From the NCBI RefSeq assembly GCF_007786445.1, contig NZ_VNJI01000031.1, positions 1-64,000 on the forward strand: DNA of 64,000 nt, given 5' to 3'. Numbering within the stretch: position 1 is the stretch's first letter; each line of letters starts with the position of its first letter. This document shows positions 8,734 to 17,409 of the stretch, piece after piece. The position numbers and the translations under genes are program-made. The stretch is from Paenibacillus cremeus. Its GTDB lineage: Bacteria; Bacillota; Bacilli; Paenibacillales; NBRC-103111. Under the pieces are notes generated by a model. The model worked only from the letters and a program-made list of their open reading frames with translations, was not told the DNA's origin and made no database searches.

Positions 8734-10119
8734 CTACTTTTTCTTCGTCAACGTTTGAAAGCCGGGGAGCACGACGGTAAAAGCGCTGCCTTTGCCCCAC
8801 TCGCTGGTCACTCGAATCGTTCCGTGGTGCAGATCGACGATCTTCTTCACAATGGCCAGTCCAAGGCCGCTGCCACTCTCATCGGGACGTCTGGCGCGAT
8901 CCGCTTTGTAAAATCGTTCAAAAATACGTTCCTGATCCTCCTTGGTCATCCCAATGCCGTTATCGCGGATGGTGACGGAAATATCGTTCATGCTCGTCTC
9001 TAGCTTTACCTTCACCGTACCGCCGTGCGGCGTAAATTTGAGGCTGTTGCCTAGAAGGTTCATCCAAACCTGGTGCAGCTGATCTTCGTCGGCATGAATT
9101 TTCGTCACCGGCAAATCGAGCTCGAACTCGATGTCCTTCACCGACCAGATCGGCTCCATCCCCACAATGACGCTGCGAAGTTGTTCGTCCAGCTCGTATG
9201 TGCGCGGCTGGAACGGGTGATGCGCCGATTCGAGCGACGCCAGCTTCAGTAAATTTTCGCTAAGCCTTGAAACCCGCTGCGCCTCAGCCTGAATGATGGC
9301 CAAATAGCTGTTTCGTTCTGCTTCGGACATCGAGGTATTCTGCAGCACCTTCGAAAAGCCCGCAATCGAGGTCAGCGGCGACTGAATCTCATGCGAGACA
9401 TTGGATACAAAGTCACTGCGCATATGCTCCAGCTGCTTCAGCTCGCCTGCCATGTCATAGAAGCTGCGCGCCAGCTCCCCCAGCTCGTCCTTGCGCTGCA
9501 GCCCGCTGAGCGAAATTTCGAAATTCCCCTTGGCAATGCGCCGCGCACTCTGGGACATCAGCTTCAGGGGATCGACCAGATACCGTGCCGCTACCATTAT
9601 AAATAGGCTCCCCCCGAGTAATACGACGGCCAGCGACGTGAACAGCACGGCTTTCACATTGTTTCTCGTTTCTGGGAACACCGGCTGCAAAAATAAGGCG
9701 TAACGCTGACCGTTCGATGCTAGTACCGGATAACCGACTACAAAATCAGAGCTTGATTTCTCCTGTTCAATCGCTCGTTCGCCTTGGAGCACCTGCTGGA
9801 CCATGTCCGGGCTGATCGTCCGCTTTCGTTTCAAAGCTTCCTTATAGCCATAGGCCTTCTCCGCACCCGCGGGACTGAACAGACTGACGTAATAGGAGTT
9901 CAAAATTTTACGAGAGCGCAAATAGCTGTCCAGATCAACCCCATTCATCCGTCCGTACATGTCCGCCAGGTCCTCCGCGAAGCCGAACACTTCCGAATGA
10001 AACTGCTCGCTCAGACGCTCACTGAACAGATAGCTCGTCAGTACAAATGCCAGCACCAAGCCGAACACGACGGCCGTGACAAAGGTGAATACGACCCGGC
10101 TGTAGAGCGACTTCATCAT
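8734..10119 (-). CDS. Sensor histidine kinase of the efflux operon
   Basis: 461-residue membrane kinase. TM1 lies at about 7-30, an extracytoplasmic sensor of about 120 residues follows, and TM2 is at about 155-177. A HAMP linker (DPLKLMSQSARRIAKGNF) leads to HisKA with SNVSHEIQSPLTSI, then HATPase_c with N-box (NLLGNSLKF), DNGIGM and GSGLGLAIVKKI. All catalytic boxes are intact. Its start overlaps the stop of the response regulator by four bases, so the pair is translationally coupled. It probably senses membrane-active compounds and activates the operon, as is usual for such loci. That role is inference from context. Confidence 0.92.
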   Translation of the reverse strand: MMKSLYSRVVFTFVTAVVFGLVLAFVLTSYLFSERLSEQFHSEVFGFAEDLADMYGRMNGVDLDSYLRSRKILNSYYVSLFSPAGAEKAYGYKEALKRKRTISPDMVQQVLQGERAIEQEKSSSDFVVGYPVLASNGQRYALFLQPVFPETRNNVKAVLFTSLAVVLLGGSLFIMVAARYLVDPLKLMSQSARRIAKGNFEISLSGLQRKDELGELARSFYDMAGELKQLEHMRSDFVSNVSHEIQSPLTSIAGFSKVLQNTSMSEAERNSYLAIIQAEAQRVSRLSENLLKLASLESAHHPFQPRTYELDEQLRSVIVGMEPIWSVKDIEFELDLPVTKIHADEDQLHQVWMNLLGNSLKFTPHGGTVKVKLETSMNDISVTIRDNGIGMTKEDQERIFERFYKADRARRPDESGSGLGLAIVKKIVDLHHGTIRVTSEWGKGSAFTVVLPGFQTLTKKK

Positions 10120-10796
10120 GACCGCACCTCAAGCTTATAGCCGAGACCGCGGATCGTCGTAATGACAAAGCTGTGTGCCTCCTCGGCAAATCGTTCCCGC
10201 AGCCTTTTGATATGCACGTCAACTGTCCGCTCGTCTCCTTCGTAATCGTGCCCCCATATTTGCTCAATCAACTGATTCCGGGTAAAAATTTGATTCGGAT
10301 GACTCGCCAGCTTATACAGCAGCTCAAACTCCTTCAGCGGCAATACGAGCTTCTCATCACCCCGATACACCTCGTAGCCTTTTCGATCCAGCTCGATGGC
10401 GCCCAATTGGATTTTTTCAGAGGAGCTAATGCGGTACCGCTTCAGCAAAGCCTTGACCCTTACGACGAGCTCCCGCGGATCAAAGGGCTTGACCACATAA
10501 TCGTCCAGTCCCAGCTGAAACCCTTTCACCTTGTCCGCCGTTTCCCCTTTCGCTGACATCATGAGCAGCGGCATATCGGGATAGCTCTTGCGAATTTCCC
10601 GGCAGAGCTCGAAGCCATCCATATAAGGCATCATCAAATCCAGGATGACCATATCCGCAGCGGTGCTTCCCAGTTGAACCAGCGCCTCCTGCCCATTCGA
10701 CGCCTCCTGAATCGTGTAGCCTTCCTCCCGAAGACATACCTTGACGAGCTGCCGAATATGGTTATCGTCATCCACCACCAAGATCGAAACCGACAC
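10116..10796 (-). CDS. OmpR-family response regulator of the efflux operon
   Basis: 226 residues. The receiver domain (1-120) has the acidic pair at Asp10-Asp11, phospho-acceptor Asp53 (VILDLMMPYMD) and the conserved Lys in DDYVVKPFDP. A winged-helix DNA-binding domain (about 130-226) ends TTIRGLGYKLE. The start is GTG at 10796 behind GGAGGAGG with seven-base spacing. The open frame continues upstream only as antisense of the aldo/keto reductase and is not used. It is the first gene of the operon regulator-kinase-pump-adaptor and is transcribed away from the reductase at 10917. Confidence 0.93.
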   Translation of the reverse strand: MSVSILVVDDDNHIRQLVKVCLREEGYTIQEASNGQEALVQLGSTAADMVILDLMMPYMDGFELCREIRKSYPDMPLLMMSAKGETADKVKGFQLGLDDYVVKPFDPRELVVRVKALLKRYRISSSEKIQLGAIELDRKGYEVYRGDEKLVLPLKEFELLYKLASHPNQIFTRNQLIEQIWGHDYEGDERTVDVHIKRLRERFAEEAHSFVITTIRGLGYKLEVRS

Positions 10797-10916
10797 TTCT
10801 GTTCCCTCCTCCGCCCATCGCATCCTTTGTTTAAGGTTCCATGCGCTCCCTAAAATTATCCATTTGGAGTATAATGTTGTTGTTATATATCCTGCTGAAA
10901 TGAGGGAGATCAATCG

Positions 10917-11900
10917 ATGGACTACGTGAAGTTTGGACGAACCGGGATGGATGTATCGCGGCTGTGCTTGGGGTGCATGAGCTACGGCGATCCCGACCGG
11001 GGAACGCACACTTGGACCTTGAACGAGGAGCAAAGCCGCCCGTTTATCAAACGAGCGCTGGAGCTGGGCATCAACTTCTTTGATACGGCAAATGTGTATT
11101 CGGACGGGACCAGCGAGGAAATTGTCGGACGCGCCTTGAAGGCCATGGCCAACCGGGACGAGATCGTCATCGCCACCAAAGTGCATGGCCGAACGCGCCC
11201 AGGTCCGAACGGAGCCGGACTTTCCCGCAAAGCGATTCTCAGCGAGATCGACCTCAGCCTGAAACGGCTTGGCACCGACTACGTCGACTTGTATCAAATT
11301 CACCGTTGGGACGACAAGACGCCGATTGAGGAAACGATGGAAGCTCTTCACGACGTAGTCAAAGCCGGCAAGGCCCGATACATAGGCGCATCTTCGATGT
11401 ATGCGTGGCAGTTCCTCAAGGCGCAGCATGCTGCGGAGCGCAACGGCTGGACGAAATTCGTCTCGATGCAAAATTATTTGAATCTGCTGTACCGGGAAGA
11501 GGAACGGGAAATGCTGCCGTTGTGCCGCTCGGAGCAGATCGCCGTCATCCCTTGGAGCCCGCTGGCCCGGGGCCGATTGACGCGCGATTGGGACGAAACG
11601 AGCGAACGCTCGCTGACCGATGAATTTGGCAAGCGTCTCTATACGGCCATGGCTGAGGCGGACCGAAAAGTGGTGGAGCGCGTGACCGAGGTGGCGGCTA
11701 CCCGTGGCGTTCCACGCGCGCAGGTCGCCCTCGCATGGGTGCTGCAAAAATCGCCCGTGACCGCGCCGATCGTAGGAGCAACGAAGCCGCACCATCTGGA
11801 GGATGCCGTGGCAGCCGTCTCGCTGAAGCTGACTCCGGAAGAAATCGCCAGCCTCGAGGAGCCGTATGTACCGCATCCGATTATGGGCGGGCTGAACTAA
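10917..11900 (+). CDS. Aldo/keto reductase
   Basis: NADPH-dependent reductase of 327 residues with a TIM-barrel fold. It opens with the family signature (VKFGRTGMDVSRLCLGCMSYG). The catalytic tetrad can be placed at Asp and Tyr in FFDTANVYSDG, Lys in EIVIATKVHG, and His in LYQIHRWD. The cofactor end (APIVGATKPHHLEDA) is present. It resembles the YajO/YhdN group, which reduces small aldehydes and ketones; the natural substrate is unknown. The start is set by GAGGGAG nine bases upstream. It has a TATAAT at about 10869 and its own terminator at 11908. Confidence 0.9.
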   Translation: MDYVKFGRTGMDVSRLCLGCMSYGDPDRGTHTWTLNEEQSRPFIKRALELGINFFDTANVYSDGTSEEIVGRALKAMANRDEIVIATKVHGRTRPGPNGAGLSRKAILSEIDLSLKRLGTDYVDLYQIHRWDDKTPIEETMEALHDVVKAGKARYIGASSMYAWQFLKAQHAAERNGWTKFVSMQNYLNLLYREEEREMLPLCRSEQIAVIPWSPLARGRLTRDWDETSERSLTDEFGKRLYTAMAEADRKVVERVTEVAATRGVPRAQVALAWVLQKSPVTAPIVGATKPHHLEDAVAAVSLKLTPEEIASLEEPYVPHPIMGGLN

Positions 11901-11907
11901 ACAAACA

Positions 11908-11953
11908 AAGGGTCGCAGTGAGGAGTGATTTATACTCGCTGCGGCCCTTTTTC
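11908..11953. terminator. Bidirectional terminator between converging genes
   Basis: Arms aagggtcgcagtgag and ctcgctgcggccctt pair almost completely with GU allowed, and are followed by TTTTT on the plus strand. It serves the aldo/keto reductase and may also block the AraC gene. Confidence 0.8.
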
Positions 11954-11957
11954 TATT

Positions 11958-12791
11958 TTAAGCGCGAGAACGGTGCTCCCGAGGAGACAGCCCGCGAAAT
12001 TCCTTAAATTGCTTATTAAAGTAGCTCAACGAATGAAAGCCGCATTCGAACGCAATTTCGGTGATGGATTTCTCCGAGTTGTCGAGTAAATGCATAGCGG
12101 ATTGAAGCCGCAGCCGATTGATAAATTCATTGGGCGTCAGGCTGGTGATATCCTTAAACCTTTTGTAGAACATCGTTTTACGCACGTGCGATCTCTCGAT
12201 CAACGGCTCCATTTCCATCGGCTCGGAAAAATGAGACAGCATATATTCAATCACCTGAAGCATATGGGGAGTTGGCTCGTGCTGTGCCTCATGATCTTGC
12301 TGTACTTCCGTATAGCAGCGGTAAATCTGAACGAGAATGTCGATAAAGGATTGAAACTGCTTCGCTCGCCAGCCTGGCAGCTGCTGCTGCTCCTCGAATA
12401 CCGCTTGCCCCGCTGCCTTATGGATCGCTTGGGCATAGGGGCTTTGCGCCGGGATTAAGGGCGAGAACTGATCGGCCGCATAGAAAGGTGTCAGCAGCTT
12501 ATGTCCTTCCGGGATGGAGCGAACGATGGATGGCGAGAACAGAATCATCGTCCATTGGATCGGCTTAGCCGGGTCCAGCGCCAAATTCCAATGCGGCTCG
12601 AAGGGCCGGAATATAAAGACATCCCCCGGCTTTCCGTGATAATCCCGATCGATAAGGTGGTATTTGGCGTCATTTTCCAGCAAAACGCTGATTTCCAATG
12701 CATAATGAAGATGCGTCTCGTGCTCGGTTAATCGACCTGTCTTCGACACGAAACTGATTTCCTTGTTCAAGCGGATGTCATCATAAAACAC
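11958..12791 (-). CDS. AraC-family transcriptional regulator with cupin sensor
   Basis: 277 residues. The N-terminal cupin-like part (about 1-150) includes LHYALEISVLLENDAKYHLI and KPGDVFIFRPFEPHWN, typical for sugar sensing. The C-terminal part (about 180-277) has two helix-turn-helix motifs and ends with the family signature SITEIAFECGFHSLSYFNKQ. The start is GTG at 12791 with GGGAG upstream. A terminator lies between it and the PhyH gene, so it is expressed alone. The neighbouring beta-galactosidase and dioxygenase genes are plausible targets, but no operator could be identified. Confidence 0.9.
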   Translation of the reverse strand: MFYDDIRLNKEISFVSKTGRLTEHETHLHYALEISVLLENDAKYHLIDRDYHGKPGDVFIFRPFEPHWNLALDPAKPIQWTMILFSPSIVRSIPEGHKLLTPFYAADQFSPLIPAQSPYAQAIHKAAGQAVFEEQQQLPGWRAKQFQSFIDILVQIYRCYTEVQQDHEAQHEPTPHMLQVIEYMLSHFSEPMEMEPLIERSHVRKTMFYKRFKDITSLTPNEFINRLRLQSAMHLLDNSEKSITEIAFECGFHSLSYFNKQFKEFRGLSPREHRSRA

Positions 12792-12860
12792 GGGGCTCCC
12801 TCGATTCCTGACAACTGGCCTTTCGTTGCCATCGTACCTCCTCTACGCGAATTCGTAAAC

Positions 12861-12898
12861 AAAAAAATTCCCAGCAGCGCATCCGCACCACTGAGAAT
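12861..12898 (-). terminator. Terminator of the PhyH/GH42 group
   Basis: On the minus strand ATTCTCAGTGGTGCG pairs with GCGCTGCTGGGAAT, using several GU pairs, and is followed by seven T. It lies 20 bases after the stop at 12918. Confidence 0.8.
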
Positions 12899-12917
12899 GA
12901 ATTTCCTCCAACGCTCA

Positions 12918-13613
12918 TTACTTATACGAACTTAAATCTTCGCGATCGGTCAGCAGCTTTCCGGTTTCGGCATATCGGCATACCGCTGAAGCCACCTGGA
13001 AGGCATACGCCCTTCTGGGCAGATTCGTATGATTCGTCTTGCTGTGGTGCAGCGTTTCGCGATGGAAAATGACCGCATCACCAGGGGCCATCGGCTGGCA
13101 AGGAATTCCGTTGTCCGGTTCGGCCGCACGGCGATGCTTCCCGGGCTCGTTCAGGTTCGCCTGCCTTCCTAGCCGATGCGATCGAGGGGCCAGCCACAGC
13201 CCAGCGTTCTCTTGGGTAATCGTATCTAAGGCGATGAAGCCGTTAAGCATATGACCCAGGATATGGGTGTACATATTGTCCTGGTGCCACGCCAAGCCTT
13301 CCCCATGCGGGGGAACGACTGCATACATGCCCATCCACAGCTTGACGTCGCCTCCCAAAATCTGCTCGAAGCACTCGATGATTCGCTTGGAAGTCAAGAA
13401 GCTTACCGTTTGCGGAAAAGACTCGCGGCTCTTATCGAAATGGATGATGGCATTCGATTTCCATTGCCCATCTTCGGAATGCCGATTGGCAAATTCCGTA
13501 TTTTCTTGGTTAATTTGATCGACCTGATCCTTTGTTAGGAACCCCGGCGCGTAAAAATAACCCTCTCGATAAAATTGCTCCACCATGTCTTCCGTTAAAA
13601 CAAACTGGGACAT
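12918..13613 (-). CDS. Phytanoyl-CoA dioxygenase (PhyH) family protein
   Basis: 231-residue non-haem Fe(II)/2-oxoglutarate-dependent oxygenase. The iron facial triad is visible as His110-x-Asp112 (AWHQDNMY) and a distal His at 189 or 190 (RETLHHSKTNHT). The Arg pair at 200-201 probably binds 2-oxoglutarate. Bacterial members hydroxylate diverse small molecules; the substrate is not predictable here. It lies 98 bases downstream of the GH42 gene on the same strand with no terminator between, so the two may be co-transcribed. It is the last gene before the terminator at 12861. Confidence 0.88.
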   Translation of the reverse strand: MSQFVLTEDMVEQFYREGYFYAPGFLTKDQVDQINQENTEFANRHSEDGQWKSNAIIHFDKSRESFPQTVSFLTSKRIIECFEQILGGDVKLWMGMYAVVPPHGEGLAWHQDNMYTHILGHMLNGFIALDTITQENAGLWLAPRSHRLGRQANLNEPGKHRRAAEPDNGIPCQPMAPGDAVIFHRETLHHSKTNHTNLPRRAYAFQVASAVCRYAETGKLLTDREDLSSYK

Positions 13614-13711
13614 TCGACAAATCCTCCTCGGCTTGGATATGTCCTAACTATATCGAAGCTCCGTAGGGAAAACTTCTCGAATGCCGCTCGTTTTTTTGCA
13701 CTTTTGTTCAC

Positions 13712-15781
13712 TTACACTTCTTCTAATATCATAACCCCGTACGCTGCCAACGTTACTGCCGATTCCGGAGCGTATTCGCTTCGGCTGAGCAGATCGCGAT
13801 AAGCGCGCTTGTTCAGATGAACGCTAGCTTGCTGTTTATTGTGATTAAGCACGAACGTAAAGGTTTTTCCGTCCTTATGCCGCTGGGTCAGCTCAATGCC
13901 GCTGTCGGCGCGAAGCGGAGCTGCAAGTCCAAGCTGATCGCACAGGGACGCGCATAAATCCGAGATGAAGCGCTCGTCCGCATCCGTAGCAACATAATAC
14001 GCCTTCCCTTTGCCGTAGGCGTTCTCCGTCAACACCGGCATTCCCGCGTAGAAGTCGTCGCCATACACCGCGAGCGAGGTCGCCCCCTCCAAATGCAGCA
14101 GGTCGCACAGCATGCCGCAAGCATATTCACCCGTAACGTGCCCGAACGGAGTCTCTACGATGATGCGGTTTTTCAGCTCCGGAGGCAGGCTGTCGATTTC
14201 CTCCACCCAGATGCCTAGCAGCCCGCGAAGCTCACCCGGATATCCGCCTAATGTCACCAGGTCGTTTTCATTGACAATGCCGCTGAAGAACGTGGTTACG
14301 AACGTACCTCCTTGCTCCACGAAGGACTTGACGCGCTCGGCTACACCCGGCTTCAGCATGTAGAACACTGGCGCGACAACCAGCTGGTACCCTGACAGGT
14401 CACTCAGCGGACTGATGACGTCTACGCCGACGTTCATATCGTAGAACGCTTTATAATATTTTTGCGCCTGGGAGGCGTAGTTCAAATCCACGTTAGGACC
14501 GCTCGTAATTTCGATCGCGTTCCACGTATCGATATCAAACAACAGCGCCACCTTCGACTCGAGCCGGGAATCCAGCAGCGTATCGCCGAGCTCCTTCAGC
14601 TCCGCACCCAGCTGGGCGCATTCGCGGAAGACGCGCGTCTCCTCATGACCCACATGCTCGATCACCGCCCCGTGATACTTCTCGCACGCCCCGAAGGATC
14701 TCCGAAGCTGGAAAAACATGACCGTATCCGCCCCGCGAGCCACGGCCTGATAGCTCCACAGCCGCATCACACCCGGACGCTTCAGACTGTTGTACGGCTG
14801 CCAGTTTTGCTGGCTCGGCGTTTGCTCCATCAGCATGAAGGGCTGGCCGTCCTTGAGCCCGCGCATATAATCGTGACGCATCGCGACATTGCACATCGGC
14901 TCGTTCATTTGCGGATAGCTGTCCCACGAAACCACATCCATGTGCTTCCCCCACGTGTGCAGATCAAGCCCGTTGAACAGTCCCCAAATATTGGTGGTGA
15001 CCGGAAGCTCCGGGGTAATCCGCTTGACCGCGTCATATTCCCCTTGATAGCACGCGAGGATCGAATCGGACATGAAGCGCTTGTAGTCCAGCGTCATGCT
15101 TTGGAAGCAGCGGTTGTCTCCATTCAAATTCGTAGGCGGCACGATCTCCTCCCAGTCGTACACCGTATGACCCCAGAAGCTCATGTTCCACTGCTTGTTC
15201 ACTTCTTCGATGGTTTGGTACTTCTTCTGCAGCCAGACCCGGAACGCCGAAGCACATTGATCGCAATAGCAATGAGGCCCGTATTCGTTGCCGATATGCC
15301 AAATGAGCAGTGCCGGATGGCTGCCGTAACGCTCGGCCAGCTTTTCAGCCAATCGGGTCGAATAATAGCGGTACGTCTCACTGTTTGGGCAAAAATTCAC
15401 GCGTGAGCCATGCGATCGCTTCCGTCCGTCGATATCGACCGGCAGCACCTCGGGATACTTGCGCGACATCCAGGCCGGCTGGGCAGCTGTGGACGTGGCT
15501 AAGCAGGCATAAATCCCATTTTGTTCGATTAAATCCAGAAGCTTGTCCAGCCATTCGAACGAATACACGTCCTCCGACGGCTGCAGCTTGGCCCAGCTAA
15601 ACACCGGCAGCGTTACAATGTTAATACCGGCCTTCTGAAACAAAGCCATATCCTCATGCCAAATTGCTTCCGGCCATTGATCCGGATTGTAGTCTCCTCC
15701 GTACCAGATCGTTGGCAGCTTGCGGTTGATCATTGGTATCCCCATCTCTGCTAAAGTAAGTTTATGAACCATTATAACCAT
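13712..15781 (-). CDS. GH42 beta-galactosidase
   Basis: 689 residues, cytoplasmic, the usual length for family GH42. Domain A is a TIM barrel (YGGDYNPDQW at about 28). The acid/base Glu lies in LLIWHIGNEYG and the nucleophile Glu in MLMEQTPSQQNW. A zinc-type cysteine cluster (HCYCDQCASAF) is present. Domain B (trimerisation, glutamine-amidotransferase-like) spans about 400-620, then a small beta domain. It hydrolyses terminal beta-galactosides, often from galactan or oligosaccharides. The exact start is uncertain: ATGs at 15781, 15745 and 15733 are in frame, and the last (MINRKLPTIW) fits family length. No signal peptide is seen. Confidence 0.92.
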   Translation of the reverse strand: MVIMVHKLTLAEMGIPMINRKLPTIWYGGDYNPDQWPEAIWHEDMALFQKAGINIVTLPVFSWAKLQPSEDVYSFEWLDKLLDLIEQNGIYACLATSTAAQPAWMSRKYPEVLPVDIDGRKRSHGSRVNFCPNSETYRYYSTRLAEKLAERYGSHPALLIWHIGNEYGPHCYCDQCASAFRVWLQKKYQTIEEVNKQWNMSFWGHTVYDWEEIVPPTNLNGDNRCFQSMTLDYKRFMSDSILACYQGEYDAVKRITPELPVTTNIWGLFNGLDLHTWGKHMDVVSWDSYPQMNEPMCNVAMRHDYMRGLKDGQPFMLMEQTPSQQNWQPYNSLKRPGVMRLWSYQAVARGADTVMFFQLRRSFGACEKYHGAVIEHVGHEETRVFRECAQLGAELKELGDTLLDSRLESKVALLFDIDTWNAIEITSGPNVDLNYASQAQKYYKAFYDMNVGVDVISPLSDLSGYQLVVAPVFYMLKPGVAERVKSFVEQGGTFVTTFFSGIVNENDLVTLGGYPGELRGLLGIWVEEIDSLPPELKNRIIVETPFGHVTGEYACGMLCDLLHLEGATSLAVYGDDFYAGMPVLTENAYGKGKAYYVATDADERFISDLCASLCDQLGLAAPLRADSGIELTQRHKDGKTFTFVLNHNKQQASVHLNKRAYRDLLSRSEYAPESAVTLAAYGVMILEEV

Positions 15782-15829
15782 TTCTTTAGAGGAACATATG
15801 ACTCGATTTTGACTACTAACAACGTTATT

Positions 15830-17284
15830 TTAACTTCTCGATTCCAGCGCTTTCGAGGAGTCCATCCGTCGTTCTCTCAAAATGAAAGTCAAAGGAATGG
15901 CGAATAAACAAATCACCGTTGCGACCAAAAACACATCCTGTACGCCCATCGCCATCCCTTGTGCTCGAATGAGCTCCGTAACAGCCGCCGCCCCATGGCT
16001 CAGCTCCTTCTGATGGGTCAAGGATCGGGCGGCGAGCAGCGAGCTGAACACCCCGATGGACAACGCCCCGGTCGCCTGCCGTATCCAATTCGTCACCGAC
16101 GAAGCATGGCCCGACTTCTCTTTGGGGATGGCTGACATCCCTGCGTTCATGACCGGCATGAAGGCCAGTGCAATCCCTACGTAACGGATCGTCATCCAGG
16201 CGGCCACGTATACTTTCGAAGCCTGCAATTGGATGTGGCTCAGCTCCCAGTTCGATACAAGCAAGAGCCCAATGCCGCACATGATGAGCCAGAAAGGCCC
16301 CGTGCGGTTGTACAGCTTCCCGACAATCGGGGAACAGCAAGCCATCACCAGCGAACCGGGCAGCAGCACCAAAGCGGTAGTAAGTGGAGTGGATTGCTGA
16401 ATATCCTGCAAAAACACAGGGATCAAAAATGTACCCGAGTACAGCGATGCCGTGATGATGCAGTTAATAATCAAGCTGTAGGTAAAGCGGCTCGTTTGAA
16501 ACACGCTCAGGTTGAGCAGCGGTTGCTTCAAGCGGAGCTCCCGGCGAATGAAATACACCAGCGTCATGGCCCCGACCACCAAACAGGTCAGTGTTTTCCA
16601 GGAGGTCCAGCCCCAGCCGTTGCCTTCACTGAACGACAGGATAATCAAGAAGCTGCTGAGCAGCACGGTGATAAATCCGGGGAGATCAAACGTTTTGGAT
16701 GAGGCCGGCTTCTGGTAGGGCAGGCATTTGAACGCAACGGCGATCGCGATAAGTCCGATGGGCACGTTCAGCAGGAATAGCGAGTGCCAGCCCCAATATT
16801 CCGTGAGCCAGCCGCCAAGGGTCGGGCCGAACGCCGGAGCGAGCATCGAGGATAAGCTCCACAGGCTCATCGCGAACGGCTGCCGGTCTTTTTCAACAAA
16901 TTGGTAGATCATGGTCATGGTTGTCGGGATGATTAACCCGCTGAAAGCACCCTGCAGTGTGCGGAACAAGATTAGCGAATGAATGCTCCAAGCGACAGTA
17001 CAAAGCAGCGAGAATAAGGTAAAGCCGGACAACGCGCTGATGTACAGCCGTTTATAGCTGAAGCGATCGCCAAAATAGCCGACCACCGGAGCAACTACAC
17101 CCGTCGCTAGCAAAAATCCGGTAATCACCCACTGCACCTCGCCCAGCTCCGCATGAAAATAGTTCAAGAAGAGTGGAAACGCTACATTGATCGTGGTCGA
17201 GCTGAGGATGGACATAAAATTCCCGAAAAAAATGGCTAAAATAATGAACCAGAAGGCCGAATTACCCGTTTCCTTAGTAGACAC
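15830..17284 (-). CDS. MFS drug exporter, DHA2 (14-TM) family
   Basis: About 484 residues with 14 predicted membrane helices, resembling EmrB/QacA drug:proton antiporters. Motif A-like GYFGDRFSYKRLY follows TM2, and the motif C region GGWLTEYWGWHSLFLLNVPIG is clear. I favour the GTG start at 17284, which has AAGGA nine bases upstream, over the ATGs at 17311 and 17293, whose spacing is poor. It is transcribed away from the diguanylate cyclase. The substrate is unknown. Confidence 0.88.
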   Translation of the reverse strand: MSTKETGNSAFWFIILAIFFGNFMSILSSTTINVAFPLFLNYFHAELGEVQWVITGFLLATGVVAPVVGYFGDRFSYKRLYISALSGFTLFSLLCTVAWSIHSLILFRTLQGAFSGLIIPTTMTMIYQFVEKDRQPFAMSLWSLSSMLAPAFGPTLGGWLTEYWGWHSLFLLNVPIGLIAIAVAFKCLPYQKPASSKTFDLPGFITVLLSSFLIILSFSEGNGWGWTSWKTLTCLVVGAMTLVYFIRRELRLKQPLLNLSVFQTSRFTYSLIINCIITASLYSGTFLIPVFLQDIQQSTPLTTALVLLPGSLVMACCSPIVGKLYNRTGPFWLIMCGIGLLLVSNWELSHIQLQASKVYVAAWMTIRYVGIALAFMPVMNAGMSAIPKEKSGHASSVTNWIRQATGALSIGVFSSLLAARSLTHQKELSHGAAAVTELIRAQGMAMGVQDVFLVATVICLFAIPLTFILRERRMDSSKALESRS

Positions 17285-17409
17285 TTTCCCCATTCCTTCT
17301 CTCTTCATCATTATCTAACCTGATACGCTTAATCAAGGATCATACTACTCCGAATATTTAATATTTGCTATAATGATAAAACATTCTTAGGAGTTACGAG
17401 GTAATCAAC

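Noticed and set aside
10797..11876. Long N-terminal extension of the response regulator
   Set aside because: It is antisense of the aldo/keto reductase; a GTG with a strong ribosome binding site gives the normal family length.
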